Positions 33,592 to 42,540 of a stretch of DNA of 64,000 nucleotides are shown piece by piece. The stretch comes from Enterocloster hominis (ex Liu et al. 2021) (lineage in GTDB: Bacteria; Bacillota; Clostridia; Lachnospirales; Lachnospiraceae). The DNA lies in assembly GCA_014385265.1 (NCBI GenBank), contig JACRTJ010000014.1, positions 107,036 to 171,035 of the forward strand, written 5' to 3'. Every line of letters starts with the position of its first letter. Position 1 is the stretch's first letter. The notes under the pieces are model-generated. The model did not search any database, was not told the DNA's origin, and was given only the letters and a program-made list of their open reading frames with translations. The position numbers were made by a program, and so were the translations under genes.

Positions 33592-33655
33592 TTGACAAAT
33601 CCTTTTTTTTGGATACAATGATAAAAGCTAAAGGTACTAAACGGCGAAACGCCGA
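33592..33655 (+). promoter_or_regulatory. Strong promoter before the glycosyltransferase genes, with leader hairpin
   Basis: Consensus -35 TTGACA (33592-33597), a 16-base spacer and -10 TACAAT (33614-33619) lie in the gap after the epimerase gene. A small hairpin CGGCG-AAA-CGCCG follows in the leader around 33640-33655. The glycosyltransferases can thus be expressed without the ThDP enzyme. Confidence 0.85.
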
Positions 33656-33679
33656 GTAAAAGAAAGAGACAGACACAAA

Positions 33680-34648
33680 ATGAAAAAAATCAGCGTATTG
33701 ATCCCATGCTACAACGAAGAAGAAAACGTGGGACCCATCAGCGATGCCGTCATCGACATCATTACCCGCGAACTTCCCATGTACGACTATGAGCTGGTGT
33801 TCATTGACAACGACTCCACGGACAGCACAAGACCTCTTCTGCGGGAGCTGTGCAAAAAGAACCCGAAGATCAAGGCTATTTTCAATGCCCGGAATTTCGG
33901 TCAGTTCAATTCGCCGTATTATGGGATCCTCCAGGTGACAGGCGACTGTGTGATCTCCATGGTGGCCGACTTCCAGGATCCGGTGGAGCTGATCCCCCAG
34001 TATGTCCATGAGTGGGAGAACGGCTATAAGATCGTCATCGGCATCAAGACCAGCAGCAAGGAGAATCCGTTCATGTACTGGCTCAGGAGCTGCTACTATA
34101 AGCTGATCCGCCGTCTTTCTGACGTAGAGCAGATCGAGCACTTCACCGGCTCCGGCCTTTACGACCGTCAGTTCATCGAGGTGTTAAGGAACCTGGACGA
34201 CCCGACGCCGTTTTTGCGCGGCATCGTGGCGGAGCTGGGCTTTAAGCGGAAGGAGATCCCCTACGAACAGCCGAAACGCCGGGCCGGAAAGACCCATAAC
34301 AATTTTTACCGCCTGTTTGATGCGGCCATGCTGAGCTTCACTTCTTATACGAAGGCAGGTCTGCGGCTGGCGACGTTCTTTGGCGGGTTCTGTGCGGCGG
34401 CAAGCTTCGTTATCGGCATCATCTACCTGGTGATGAAGCTGTTATACTGGGATCGTTTTGCTGCCGGCATGGCGCCGCTTCTCATCGGCGTGTGCTTCCT
34501 GGGATCAGTACAGATCTTTTTCATTGGCCTTCTGGGCGAATATATCATGAGCATCAACACCCGCGTCATGCACCGTCCTCTGGTGATCGAGGAGGAGCGG
34601 ATCAACTTCGGTGGCGGACAGGACGGGGAAGCAGGATCAGAGGAGTAA
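33680..34648 (+). CDS. Membrane-bound family 2 glycosyltransferase (GtrB/DPM-like)
   Basis: A 322-residue GT2 protein. The GT-A domain starts with SVLIPCYNEEENVGP and has the nucleotide/metal motif FIDNDSTDST and the catalytic region SMVADFQDP. Two C-terminal membrane segments (LATFFGGFCAAASFVIGIIYLV; LLIGVCFLGSVQIFFIGLLG) place it in the family that moves a sugar onto polyprenyl phosphate (GtrB, DPM1, YkcC). The lipid-linked sugar would serve as donor for decorating a wall glycan outside the cell. First gene after the internal promoter; its stop overlaps the next gene's start region. Confidence 0.9.
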   Translation: MKKISVLIPCYNEEENVGPISDAVIDIITRELPMYDYELVFIDNDSTDSTRPLLRELCKKNPKIKAIFNARNFGQFNSPYYGILQVTGDCVISMVADFQDPVELIPQYVHEWENGYKIVIGIKTSSKENPFMYWLRSCYYKLIRRLSDVEQIEHFTGSGLYDRQFIEVLRNLDDPTPFLRGIVAELGFKRKEIPYEQPKRRAGKTHNNFYRLFDAAMLSFTSYTKAGLRLATFFGGFCAAASFVIGIIYLVMKLLYWDRFAAGMAPLLIGVCFLGSVQIFFIGLLGEYIMSINTRVMHRPLVIEEERINFGGGQDGEAGSEE

Positions 34649-34649
34649 T

Positions 34650-36851
34650 ATGAAATATAGCGTAGACGTGGTGCGTATCCGCGAGAACGCCATCCAGCTC
34701 AACGGATGGGCCATAGGAAAAACGCCGGAATCAAAGATCACATATGAGGTAGAGGATGGGGACCACAGGCCCCTGGATTTCAAATACGTGTCCACCAGGC
34801 GGGATGACGTGAGCCAGATCTACTTTAAAAAGACCGTGGACCAGGACCTGGGCTTTGACATCCAGTTTCCCTATGAGAGAGGACGGGACTATTATCTGGT
34901 CATCAGCGGCGATGGAAGGAAGGTCCGGGTAAGGTATAACGAGGAGCTGATCGCAAAGCGTTCCAGCGTGGCCCACAAGAGACGCCAGAAGATCCTGGAC
35001 CTGATGAACATGGAAACGGTCCATGTGGCCTGGGATTTCTTTAAGGAAAACGGATTAAAGGCCCTGATCGTGAAATCAAAGCATAAGCTCCAGGGGATCG
35101 ACAGCGATTATGATTACAGCGAGTGGCAGGAGCTGACAAAGCCCTCAGCGGAGGAGCTGGAGGCCCAGCGGAAGGCCGTATTCCCGTATATGCCGAAGTT
35201 TTCCATTGTGATCCCCGTTTATAAGACTCCGGAAAAATATCTGAAGGAAATGCTGGACTCCATCCTGTCCCAGACCTATGGAAACTGGGAGCTCTGCATC
35301 GCCGACGGAAGTCCGGCCGGAGAGAGCGTGGAGCGGATCTTAAAGGCATACGCCAGGAAGGACTCCAGGATCCGGTATAAAATCCTGGGAGAGAACCTGG
35401 GCATCTCCGGAAACACCAACGCGGCCCTGGAGATGGCAGAGGGAGATTACATCGTCCTGGCGGATCATGACGATATCGTAACAGAAAATGCCCTGTATGA
35501 GTGCGCGAAGGCGGTGAACGAAAATCCGGGGGCAGATGTGCTCTATTCCGACGAGGACAAGCTGGATATGGACGGCGGAGCCTTATTTGATCCCCATTTT
35601 AAGCCGGATTTCAACCCGGACCTTTTAACCAGTGTCAACTATATCTGCCACCTGTTCTTAGCAAAGAGGGAGCTGGTGGAAAAGACCGGGGGCTTTTGTC
35701 AGGAGTTTGACGGGGCCCAGGATTATGATTTCATTTTCCGCTGCACGGAGCAGGCAGAGCGGATCGTCCACATCCCCATGGTCTTATATCACTGGCGCTG
35801 TCACCAGGATTCCACGGCCAGCAACCCGGAGAGCAAGCTCTATGCCTTTGAGGCAGGAGCCCGCGCCATTATGGCCCATTATGAGCGGATGGGGATAAAA
35901 GCGGAAAAGGTAGAAAAGGGTGTGGATTACGGGATCTATCACACCACGTTCCAGCTGGATGGAGAGCCCCTGGTATCGGTGATCATCCCCAATAAGGACC
36001 ACCGGGCAGACCTGGACGCCTGTATCCGCCCCATGCTCCAGAAGGGGACGTATAAGAACCTGGAATTTATCGTGGTGGAAAATAACAGTACAGAGCCGGA
36101 GACCTTCCAGTATTATGAGGAGATCCAGAAGGAGTTTTCCAATGTCCATGTGGTGCGCTGGGAGCGGGAGTTCAACTATTCCGCCATCAACAACTTCGGA
36201 GTGGCCTTTGCAAAGGGAGAATATCTCCTGTTCATGAACAACGACATCGGGATGATCGCGGAGAACTTTGTGGAAGAGATGCTGGGCTTCTGCCAGCGGG
36301 ACGACGTGGGGATCGTGGGAGCCAGACTCCTTTATGAGGACGACACGATCCAGCACGCCGGCGTGGTCATCGGCTTCGGCGGCATCGCCGGCCATACCTT
36401 CATCGGCCTCCATAAGGCGGAAAACAGCTATTTCCACCGGGCCATGTGCGCCCAGGATTATAGCGCCGTCACTGCGGCCTGTATGATGAGCAAAAAATCA
36501 GTGTTTGAGGCAGTGGGCGGCTTCACTGAGGAGCTGGCTGTGGCCTTCAATGATATCGATTACTGCATGAAGGTGCGGGAACAGGGAAAGCTGGTGGTAT
36601 ACGCTCCCTACGCGGTGCTGCACCATTACGAGTCCAAGTCCCGGGGCCTGGAGGATACGCCGGAGAAGGTGGCCAGATTCAACCGGGAGGTGGCTGTCTT
36701 TGCCAGGAGATGGCCGGAGATCCTGAAAAACGGGGATCCGTACTATAATCCCAATCTGACTCTGCGGAAATCTGATTTTTCCCTGCGGGATCTGAAAAAG
36801 GAGAAGATCGGAGAGCCGTATAAGCTGGAGCTGCCGGAATCCGCAGAGTAG
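34650..36851 (+). CDS. Two-domain glycosyltransferase
   Basis: A 733-residue cytoplasmic protein with two GT2 catalytic domains in tandem. The first begins near residue 187 (FSIVIPVYKTPEKYLKEML, with LADHDDIV and YSDEDKL). The second begins near residue 440 (VSVIIPNKDHRADL, with MNNDIGMI). A roughly 180-residue N-terminal domain of beta character (VRIRENAIQLNGWAIG) precedes them. Such double enzymes build repeating units, often of rhamnan-type polymers. ATG at 34650 has CAGAGGAG upstream; the earlier in-frame codon at 34611 would overlap the previous gene by 38 bases. It lies in the polysaccharide cluster. Confidence 0.9.
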   Translation: MKYSVDVVRIRENAIQLNGWAIGKTPESKITYEVEDGDHRPLDFKYVSTRRDDVSQIYFKKTVDQDLGFDIQFPYERGRDYYLVISGDGRKVRVRYNEELIAKRSSVAHKRRQKILDLMNMETVHVAWDFFKENGLKALIVKSKHKLQGIDSDYDYSEWQELTKPSAEELEAQRKAVFPYMPKFSIVIPVYKTPEKYLKEMLDSILSQTYGNWELCIADGSPAGESVERILKAYARKDSRIRYKILGENLGISGNTNAALEMAEGDYIVLADHDDIVTENALYECAKAVNENPGADVLYSDEDKLDMDGGALFDPHFKPDFNPDLLTSVNYICHLFLAKRELVEKTGGFCQEFDGAQDYDFIFRCTEQAERIVHIPMVLYHWRCHQDSTASNPESKLYAFEAGARAIMAHYERMGIKAEKVEKGVDYGIYHTTFQLDGEPLVSVIIPNKDHRADLDACIRPMLQKGTYKNLEFIVVENNSTEPETFQYYEEIQKEFSNVHVVRWEREFNYSAINNFGVAFAKGEYLLFMNNDIGMIAENFVEEMLGFCQRDDVGIVGARLLYEDDTIQHAGVVIGFGGIAGHTFIGLHKAENSYFHRAMCAQDYSAVTAACMMSKKSVFEAVGGFTEELAVAFNDIDYCMKVREQGKLVVYAPYAVLHHYESKSRGLEDTPEKVARFNREVAVFARRWPEILKNGDPYYNPNLTLRKSDFSLRDLKKEKIGEPYKLELPESAE

Positions 36852-36888
36852 CGGGAATTTTTGGAGACCAGCGGACAGAAAGGACAAT

Positions 36889-37872
36889 ATGGAGATAAAG
36901 ACAACCATTATCATTCCCAATTACAACGGCCTTTCCTTCATGGAGCCGTGCTTTGAGTCCTTAAAGGAGCAGACCGTCAGGGATTTCAAGGTCCTGGTGG
37001 TGGACAACGGTTCCACAGACGGCAGTGTGGAGTGGCTTAAGGAGCACCGGGTCCCGTCGATTTTCCTTAAGGAAAATACAGGGTTTTCCGGCGCAGTCAA
37101 TACGGGGATCCGGGCGGCGGACACGCCCTATGTGCTTCTTTTGAACAACGATACCCGGGTGGAGCCGGGCTTCGTGGCAGCCATGGAGCGGGCCATGGAC
37201 CAGTCGCCGAAGATCTTTTCCGTCAGCAGCCGGATGATCCAGATGTATCATCCGGAGCTTCTGGACGATGCCGGAGACATGTACAGTATCCTGGGCTGGG
37301 CGTATCAGAGAGGTGTGGGCCGTTCTGTAAACCTTTACCAGAAGTCCTGTCGGGTCTTCAGCGCCTGTGCCGGAGCGGCCATTTACCGCCGTGCTGTGTT
37401 TGATGAGATCGGCCTCTTTGACGAGCTGCATTTTGCCTACCTGGAAGATATCGACGTGGGCTGGAGGGCAAAGCTCTACGGCTATGACAACGTTTACTGT
37501 CCGGATGCAGCAGTATATCATGTGGGCAGCGGCACCAGCGGCTCCAGATATAATTCCTTTAAGGTCCGCCTGGCGGCCAGAAACTGCATCTATTTAAATT
37601 ATAAAAATATGCCGGGCTGGCAGATCCTCTTAAATGCGCCGTTCCTGCTGGCTGGGATTTTCGTGAAATATCTGTTTTTTGTGAAAAACGGATTTGGTGG
37701 GGATTACGTTTCCGGTCTGAAGGAAGGGATCCGTACCAGAAAACAATGCCGCCGGGTGCCGGGGCTTTTGAAGCGTTTCGGTGCGGAGCTTAAGGTCCAG
37801 TTTGAGATGATCTGCGGCACCGGGCTTTACGTTTACGAGTTCCTCAGACGTCAGGCAGCCAAAAGAAAATGA
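36889..37872 (+). CDS. Family 2 glycosyltransferase, rhamnosyltransferase-like
   Basis: A 327-residue GT2 enzyme with TIIIPNYNGL, VVDNGSTDGS, LLLNNDTRVEPGF (metal-binding DxD equivalent as NNDT) and FFDE-like LFDELHFAYLEDIDVGWR, the acceptor-side motif typical of the WsaF/rhamnosyl group. A hydrophobic patch near the C-terminus (LLAGIFVKYLFFV) suggests membrane contact. It follows the two-domain transferase with a 37-base gap and belongs to the same operon. Confidence 0.9.
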   Translation: MEIKTTIIIPNYNGLSFMEPCFESLKEQTVRDFKVLVVDNGSTDGSVEWLKEHRVPSIFLKENTGFSGAVNTGIRAADTPYVLLLNNDTRVEPGFVAAMERAMDQSPKIFSVSSRMIQMYHPELLDDAGDMYSILGWAYQRGVGRSVNLYQKSCRVFSACAGAAIYRRAVFDEIGLFDELHFAYLEDIDVGWRAKLYGYDNVYCPDAAVYHVGSGTSGSRYNSFKVRLAARNCIYLNYKNMPGWQILLNAPFLLAGIFVKYLFFVKNGFGGDYVSGLKEGIRTRKQCRRVPGLLKRFGAELKVQFEMICGTGLYVYEFLRRQAAKRK

Positions 37873-37991
37873 CGTTTTTCCAAAAATCTTAGACATTCTT
37901 AAGAAATCGTTTATAGGAAATGGCTCCCCGTTCATGCTATACTGTTGATAATTGCGGGGCAGTCATGTGATTACAGGGATCGGTGAACAAT

Positions 37992-39410
37992 ATGATCAAG
38001 GATAATCAGTCGGGCCTGAACCGGCTGCATGTGGTCCTGGACGCACTGGTGACGGTGGTTTCCTACCTTTTGGCATGGTACATCGTCATCGGAAGCGGAT
38101 GGGCAAGGCAGCTGGGAAAGAAGACCCTGGAGATGGAATTTTACCTGGGCGCGCTCATTGTGATCGTCCCAGGTTATCTGCTTTTATATTCATTCTTTAA
38201 TCTTTACACCCCCAAACGGGTCCTGGGACGGAGAAATGAATTCGGAAAGATCTTAAAGGCCAACACCATCGGTCTTCTGATCTTCGGACTGGTGCTGTAT
38301 TTTGGAAGAAAAGAGCCGCATCTGTTCAACTTTTCCCAGCGTCTGGTCGTCTATTTTTATGGGATCAATGTTCTGATGATCACTGCGGAGCGCAATGCGA
38401 TCCGTATGGTGCTCCGGTCCATGCGGACCAGGGGCTATAACCAGAAGCACATCCTTCTGGTTGGATATTCCGGTGCGGCCGAGGGCTTTGTGGACCGGGT
38501 GCGGTCCAATCCCCAGTGGGGCTACAACATCCGCGGGATCCTGGATGACAACCGGGAACGGGGCAGCCAGTACGACGGTGTGAAGATCATAGGTACCATC
38601 GACGATCTGGAGTATATCCTGGAGCAGAACTCCCTGGATGAGATCGCCATTACCCTGAGCCTGGGAGAATACGAAAAGCTCAGACGGATCGTGGCCTTAT
38701 GTGAAAAGGCCGGGGTCCACACGAAATTTATCCCGGATTATGGGAATATCATTCCCACGATCCCCTATATGGAAGACCTCCAGGGTCTTCCGATCATCCA
38801 TATCCGCCATGTGCCCTTAAACAGCCTTCCCAATGCCATGGTGAAGCGGGCGGTGGATATTTTCGGCTCCCTGGTGGGGATCATCCTGTTTTCCCCCATC
38901 ATGCTGGTGACAGCCATTGCCATCAAGCTCACGTCGCCGGGGCCCATTATTTTCTGCCAGGAACGGGTGGGGCTCCATAACCGGCCCTTTAAGATGTACA
39001 AGTTCCGTTCCATGACCGTCCAGGATCCAGGCAAGGAAAAAAGCCGCTGGACAACTCCGGGGGATTCCCGGGTAACCACAGTTGGAAAGATCATCCGGAG
39101 GACAAGCATCGATGAGACTCCCCAGTTTTTTAATATCCTTATGGGAGATATGAGTCTTGTGGGCCCCAGACCGGAACGGCCGTTTTTTGTTGAGAAATTT
39201 AAGGAGGAAATCCCCAGATACATGATCAAGCACCAGGTACGTCCCGGTCTTACGGGCTGGGCCCAGGTCAACGGATACCGGGGGGATACGTCGATCATCA
39301 AAAGGATCGAGCACGATCTCTACTATATTGAGAACTGGACCCTGGGTTTTGATTTCAAGATCATGTTTTTAACGGTATTTAAGGGATTTATCAATAAAAA
39401 CGCATATTAA
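37992..39410 (+). CDS. Initiating sugar-phosphate transferase (WbaP/WcaJ type)
   Basis: A 472-residue membrane protein that transfers a sugar-1-phosphate to undecaprenyl phosphate, the first step of polysaccharide assembly. Four or five N-terminal membrane segments (VVLDALVTVVSYLLAWYIVI and following) are followed by a CoA-binding-like middle (HILLVGYSGAAEGFV) and the catalytic domain (VDIFGSLVGIILFSPIMLV, FKMYKFRSM, DETPQFFNILMGDMSLVGPR, GLTGWAQVNGYRGDT). ATG at 37992 is chosen with GGTGA upstream; a GTG at 37983 is possible. No flippase or polymerase gene is seen in the window. Confidence 0.9.
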   Translation: MIKDNQSGLNRLHVVLDALVTVVSYLLAWYIVIGSGWARQLGKKTLEMEFYLGALIVIVPGYLLLYSFFNLYTPKRVLGRRNEFGKILKANTIGLLIFGLVLYFGRKEPHLFNFSQRLVVYFYGINVLMITAERNAIRMVLRSMRTRGYNQKHILLVGYSGAAEGFVDRVRSNPQWGYNIRGILDDNRERGSQYDGVKIIGTIDDLEYILEQNSLDEIAITLSLGEYEKLRRIVALCEKAGVHTKFIPDYGNIIPTIPYMEDLQGLPIIHIRHVPLNSLPNAMVKRAVDIFGSLVGIILFSPIMLVTAIAIKLTSPGPIIFCQERVGLHNRPFKMYKFRSMTVQDPGKEKSRWTTPGDSRVTTVGKIIRRTSIDETPQFFNILMGDMSLVGPRPERPFFVEKFKEEIPRYMIKHQVRPGLTGWAQVNGYRGDTSIIKRIEHDLYYIENWTLGFDFKIMFLTVFKGFINKNAY

Positions 39411-39424
39411 ACGAGGACAGAAAA

Positions 39425-41284
39425 ATGAATTATGAAGACGAATTAGAGCGCTCCCGGGCAAGAAAGAGCCGGAGGCGTGAAAGCACGGTACATGAAAGGG
39501 AGTCCAGAGGAAGCTCTGCGGATCTCTGGAGCGCCACTGCGGAGCCGGGAAGCCGGGCCAGCAGGAGCCGGGCGGCCTCTGCAGGACCGGGCCACAGCAG
39601 CCACGGAAGCCACGGCCATAACAGCCACAGGCGGCGGAAAAATTCCCAGAAGAAAAAGATCATCATCGGGGTCCTTGTGGGGATCCTGGCGCTGGTCGCC
39701 GTGATCCTGGGCGCGGCCTACGCCTATCTGGACCACCATATGGACATCGCCAACAAGAGCGACTTCGATAAGTCGGATGTGACAAACCTGGAGCTTTCCC
39801 AGGAGACCAGGGACAAGATGGAAGAGGGCTTCTGGACCATCGCCATCTTCGGCGTGGATTCCAGGGACAATTCCACCGGTAAGGGAAACCAGTCGGATGT
39901 GATCATGATCGCCAACATTGACCGGAAGACCGGAGAGATCAAGCTGGTGTCCGTATACAGAGATACGTATCTGAACATCAACGACAGGAACGTATATAAT
40001 AAGATCAACGCGGCCTACGCCGAGGGCGGCCCCCAGCAGGCCATCAAGGCCATCAATAAGAATCTGGATCTGAATATCACCCAGTATGTGACCTTTAACT
40101 GGAAGGCCGTGGCCACAGGGATCAATATCCTGGGCGGCGTGGACATTGAGATCAGCAAGGCCGAGCACTACTATATCAACGCCTTCATTACAGAGACTGT
40201 AAAGGGCACCGGTATTGGTTCCGTACAGATCAAGAAGCCGGGTATGTGTCATATGGACGGCGTTCAGGCCGTGGCCTACGGCCGTCTCCGTCTCATGGAC
40301 AGCGACTACGCCCGTACAGAGCGTCAGCGCCTGGTGATCCAGAAGGCCTTCGAGAAGGCTGTAAAGTCCGATCTGGCTACCTTAAACAGCCTTGTGGGCA
40401 ACATGGCGGCCATGTGCGAGACGAATATTGAGACCAATGACGTTCTCGCCATGGTGAAGAATGTGACCAAATACCACCTGGGCGAGACCATGGGCTTCCC
40501 GGCGGCCAGGGGAGAGGAGCGGGTGAAGATCGGAAAGAACCGTCTGGCCTGCGTGATCCCCCAGACTCTGGTGAGCAACGTGACCAGCCTCCACAGCTTC
40601 TTATTCGGCGAGGAGGACTATACGCCCTCCAGTACGGTCCAGACCATCAGTAAGAAGATCTCCGATGTCAGCGGCCTTCATAAGGCAGGCGAGGAGATCG
40701 GCCACGTGGCCACAGATAAGGGATACGTTCCCAAGCCCACCACCACGGCGGCTCCCGAGACGGAAAGCGCAGAGAGCAGCACCGCAGATGAGAGCGCAGA
40801 AAGCAGCTCAGGCTCCGAGGGAGAGACCTCTGAAGGAGAGACGCTGGAGTCCTCTGAGGGTGAATCCGGCTCCTCCGGTGAGTCTGGTATGCACGCCGGA
40901 GGCTGGGAGAGCCAGGCCACGGACAGCGAAGGAAATCCGGTGCGTCCGTCGGGTCCGGCCCATGAATCCACCGGCAGCCTTCCGGAGGAGTCCAGCCGTC
41001 CCCAGAGTCCTCTGGATGTCACAAGGCCCAGTGAAAATTATGGTCCGGGCTTTGAAAGTGAGTCTGTGACCGAGGCCACCACGGCAGGCCGCGAGCCTTC
41101 ACAGCCCTCTTCCCCGGCGGGAGGAGGACCGGCTGGCGAGGCCACGGTCCAGAGCACGGAAAACAACACGTCGGTGATCATCGTATCGCCCACCAGGGGG
41201 AACGAGCCTTCCCAGGCCGCCCCGTCGTCTCCGGCGGACATGACCCTGCCCCAGGGAAACACGGGCGGGCCGTCCGGACAGTAA
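39425..41284 (+). CDS. LytR-CpsA-Psr family glycopolymer ligase with long Ser/Thr-rich tail
   Basis: A 619-residue LCP protein. A basic cytoplasmic N-terminus (about 75 residues, rich in Arg, Ser and His) precedes a membrane segment (KKIIIGVLVGILALVAVIL). The LCP domain (about residues 140-360) has IFGVDSRD, SDVIMIANID, LVSVYRDTYLNI and YGRLRLMDSDYARTERQR, the family's pyrophosphate-binding arginines. LCP enzymes move lipid-linked polymers onto peptidoglycan. The last 180 or so residues are low-complexity Ser/Glu/Pro/Thr, unusual in length, and may span the wall. It ends the polysaccharide cluster, so it probably attaches that polymer to the wall. Confidence 0.92.
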   Translation: MNYEDELERSRARKSRRRESTVHERESRGSSADLWSATAEPGSRASRSRAASAGPGHSSHGSHGHNSHRRRKNSQKKKIIIGVLVGILALVAVILGAAYAYLDHHMDIANKSDFDKSDVTNLELSQETRDKMEEGFWTIAIFGVDSRDNSTGKGNQSDVIMIANIDRKTGEIKLVSVYRDTYLNINDRNVYNKINAAYAEGGPQQAIKAINKNLDLNITQYVTFNWKAVATGINILGGVDIEISKAEHYYINAFITETVKGTGIGSVQIKKPGMCHMDGVQAVAYGRLRLMDSDYARTERQRLVIQKAFEKAVKSDLATLNSLVGNMAAMCETNIETNDVLAMVKNVTKYHLGETMGFPAARGEERVKIGKNRLACVIPQTLVSNVTSLHSFLFGEEDYTPSSTVQTISKKISDVSGLHKAGEEIGHVATDKGYVPKPTTTAAPETESAESSTADESAESSSGSEGETSEGETLESSEGESGSSGESGMHAGGWESQATDSEGNPVRPSGPAHESTGSLPEESSRPQSPLDVTRPSENYGPGFESESVTEATTAGREPSQPSSPAGGGPAGEATVQSTENNTSVIIVSPTRGNEPSQAAPSSPADMTLPQGNTGGPSGQ

Positions 41285-41399
41285 GATAAATATGGAAAAA
41301 GCGCTTCCCGGAGGGATTGGCGGGTGCTCGTAAAACAGTTAAACCCCAAATTTAACTATTTTACGGCATCTGTCAGACGGGGTTGGCTAAACAAAAGTT

Positions 41400-41438
41400 A
41401 GCGATACTTGGTTTGATAACCGAGTATCGCTTCTTTTT
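41400..41438 (+). terminator. Terminator at left edge of the restriction island
   Basis: AGCGATACT (41400-41408) pairs with AGTATCGCT (41423-41431), with GGTT/AACC inside. A run of T follows. It lies just before the tnpV gene and may be part of the acquired element, blocking read-through from the LCP gene. Confidence 0.8.
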
Positions 41439-41469
41439 TACCCGTAAAAACGCTTTTGTGGAGGTACAT

Positions 41470-41835
41470 ATGATGCAGGAACTGAACTATACCCGTTGTG
41501 GTGATTACTATATTCCCGATATTCGCCTACCGGAGGAAAACAGACCCATTGGGCGGTGGGGACGGATGCACAGAGATTATATCAAGAAGCATAACCCTAT
41601 CCTGTTTAACGATCTTTGCCTTAGTGGTGAGCTGTGGACGTATCTGGCTGATCTGAACGAGCAGGCACAGAGCCGCCTTGAACTTATCATCGAGCAAATG
41701 AAAGCAGCTGAGGGCGTGACAGAAAGCATGAAGCAGCACGATCAGATGGCATGGATAGGAACTATGAATAGCATCCGCAACCGAGCAGAGGAAATCATCT
41801 TCCGTGAAATGATCTATGAGGAGGATGCAATATGA
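41470..41835 (+). CDS. TnpV-like transposon-encoded protein
   Basis: A 121-residue protein of the TnpV family found in mobile elements of Clostridia. Typical parts are YTRCGDYYIPDI, IGRWGRMHRDYIK and the acidic end. The family's function is not known. The start at 41470 (two ATG codons in a row) follows GGAGGT. The small DUF6809-like gene overlaps its stop by 4 bases. Its presence marks the left end of the acquired region; no transposase or recombinase gene is seen next to it. Confidence 0.8.
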   Translation: MMQELNYTRCGDYYIPDIRLPEENRPIGRWGRMHRDYIKKHNPILFNDLCLSGELWTYLADLNEQAQSRLELIIEQMKAAEGVTESMKQHDQMAWIGTMNSIRNRAEEIIFREMIYEEDAI

Positions 41836-42044
41836 GAATCCTTGAAGAATTTTGGTATGGCAATATCGAGCCTACCGAGTACGATGCATCTTCTTGCAAG
41901 GAGTACAAAAAGCTACTGGAGCTGATTTGTAGAAATGAAGAAAAGCTCAAAGCCACCATGACAGACGATCAGAAAGAGTTGTTCGATAAATACGCCGACT
42001 GCGTGCGAGAATATCAAACCATCACGGATTGCTTGATATTCTAA
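41832..42044 (+). CDS. Small DUF6809-like companion of TnpV
   Basis: A 70-residue protein (MRILEEFWYGNIEPTEYD...), acidic and helical. It resembles the DUF6809 group of small proteins found beside TnpV in clostridial mobile elements; that assignment is from memory of the family's start and is tentative. It overlaps tnpV by 4 bases (ATGA) and is followed by a terminator at 42112. Function unknown. Confidence 0.65.
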   Translation: MRILEEFWYGNIEPTEYDASSCKEYKKLLELICRNEEKLKATMTDDQKELFDKYADCVREYQTITDCLIF

Positions 42045-42111
42045 AACAGCTTTAAGCTTGGAGCAAGAATGATGTTAGCGGTCATGGAAGAATAATTGAA
42101 TATACCAAGTG

Positions 42112-42147
42112 GGGACTTGGGCTCAAATCGGGCATAAGTCCCTTTTT
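42112..42147 (+). terminator. Terminator after the tnpV pair
   Basis: GGGACTT (42112-42118) pairs with AAGTCCC (42136-42142), followed by TTTTT. It separates the tnpV transcript from the restriction operon. Confidence 0.8.
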
Positions 42148-42188
42148 AACTTCCGTTCAAGTTGTAAAACAGATTAGATATTCTAAAT

Positions 42189-42229
42189 CGCAAAGATTAA
42201 TTTGCGTTTGCAAATATAAAATTTGCAAA
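42189..42229 (+). promoter_or_regulatory. Two adjacent dyad operators upstream of the XRE gene
   Basis: Operator 1: CGCAAA-GATTAA-TTTGCG (42189-42206). Operator 2: TTTGCAAAT-ATAAA-ATTTGCAAA (42207-42229), a perfect 9-bp dyad. Both share the half-site GCAAA/TTTGC and touch each other, as in controller-protein sites of restriction systems. They lie 75-115 bases before the XRE start. Confidence 0.65.
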
Positions 42230-42303
42230 ACAGGTAGAAATTTTCACATTTTTGTGCCATAATAAAGAAAACTGGGTGATTTAGTACAAGGAGGACTTCC
42301 ATT

Positions 42304-42507
42304 ATGCGTATCAGCTATAATAAACTCTGGAAGATGCTTATTGACAAAAATATGAAAAAGAGCGATTTGAAAGAAATGGCTGGCATCAGTTCTGCTTCCC
42401 TTGCGAAGCTCGGCAAGGGGGACAACATTACCACGGATGTTCTTCTTCGTATCTGCGAGGTAATGGATTGTCGGATTGAAGATATTCTTGAAACTGTCCG
42501 TGACTAA
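42304..42507 (+). CDS. XRE-family HTH regulator, likely controller of the restriction operon
   Basis: A 67-residue single-domain Cro/CI-type HTH protein (YozG-like). The helix-turn-helix is in MKKSDLKEMAGISSASLAKLGKGDNITTDVLLRICEVM. It is directly upstream of hsdR (33-base gap) and has AAGGAGGA before the ATG. By position and size it resembles controller (C) proteins of restriction systems, which bind dyads in front of their own gene; two such dyads lie at 42189-42229. Regulation of hsdRMS is inferred. Confidence 0.88.
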   Translation: MRISYNKLWKMLIDKNMKKSDLKEMAGISSASLAKLGKGDNITTDVLLRICEVMDCRIEDILETVRD

Positions 42508-42540
42508 CCAACACCGGAAATTTGATTAGGAGGATTCGAT

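Noticed and set aside
41305..41330. TTCCCGGAGGG after the LCP gene resembles the third hairpin of the repeat element
   Set aside because: The rest of the element is absent.
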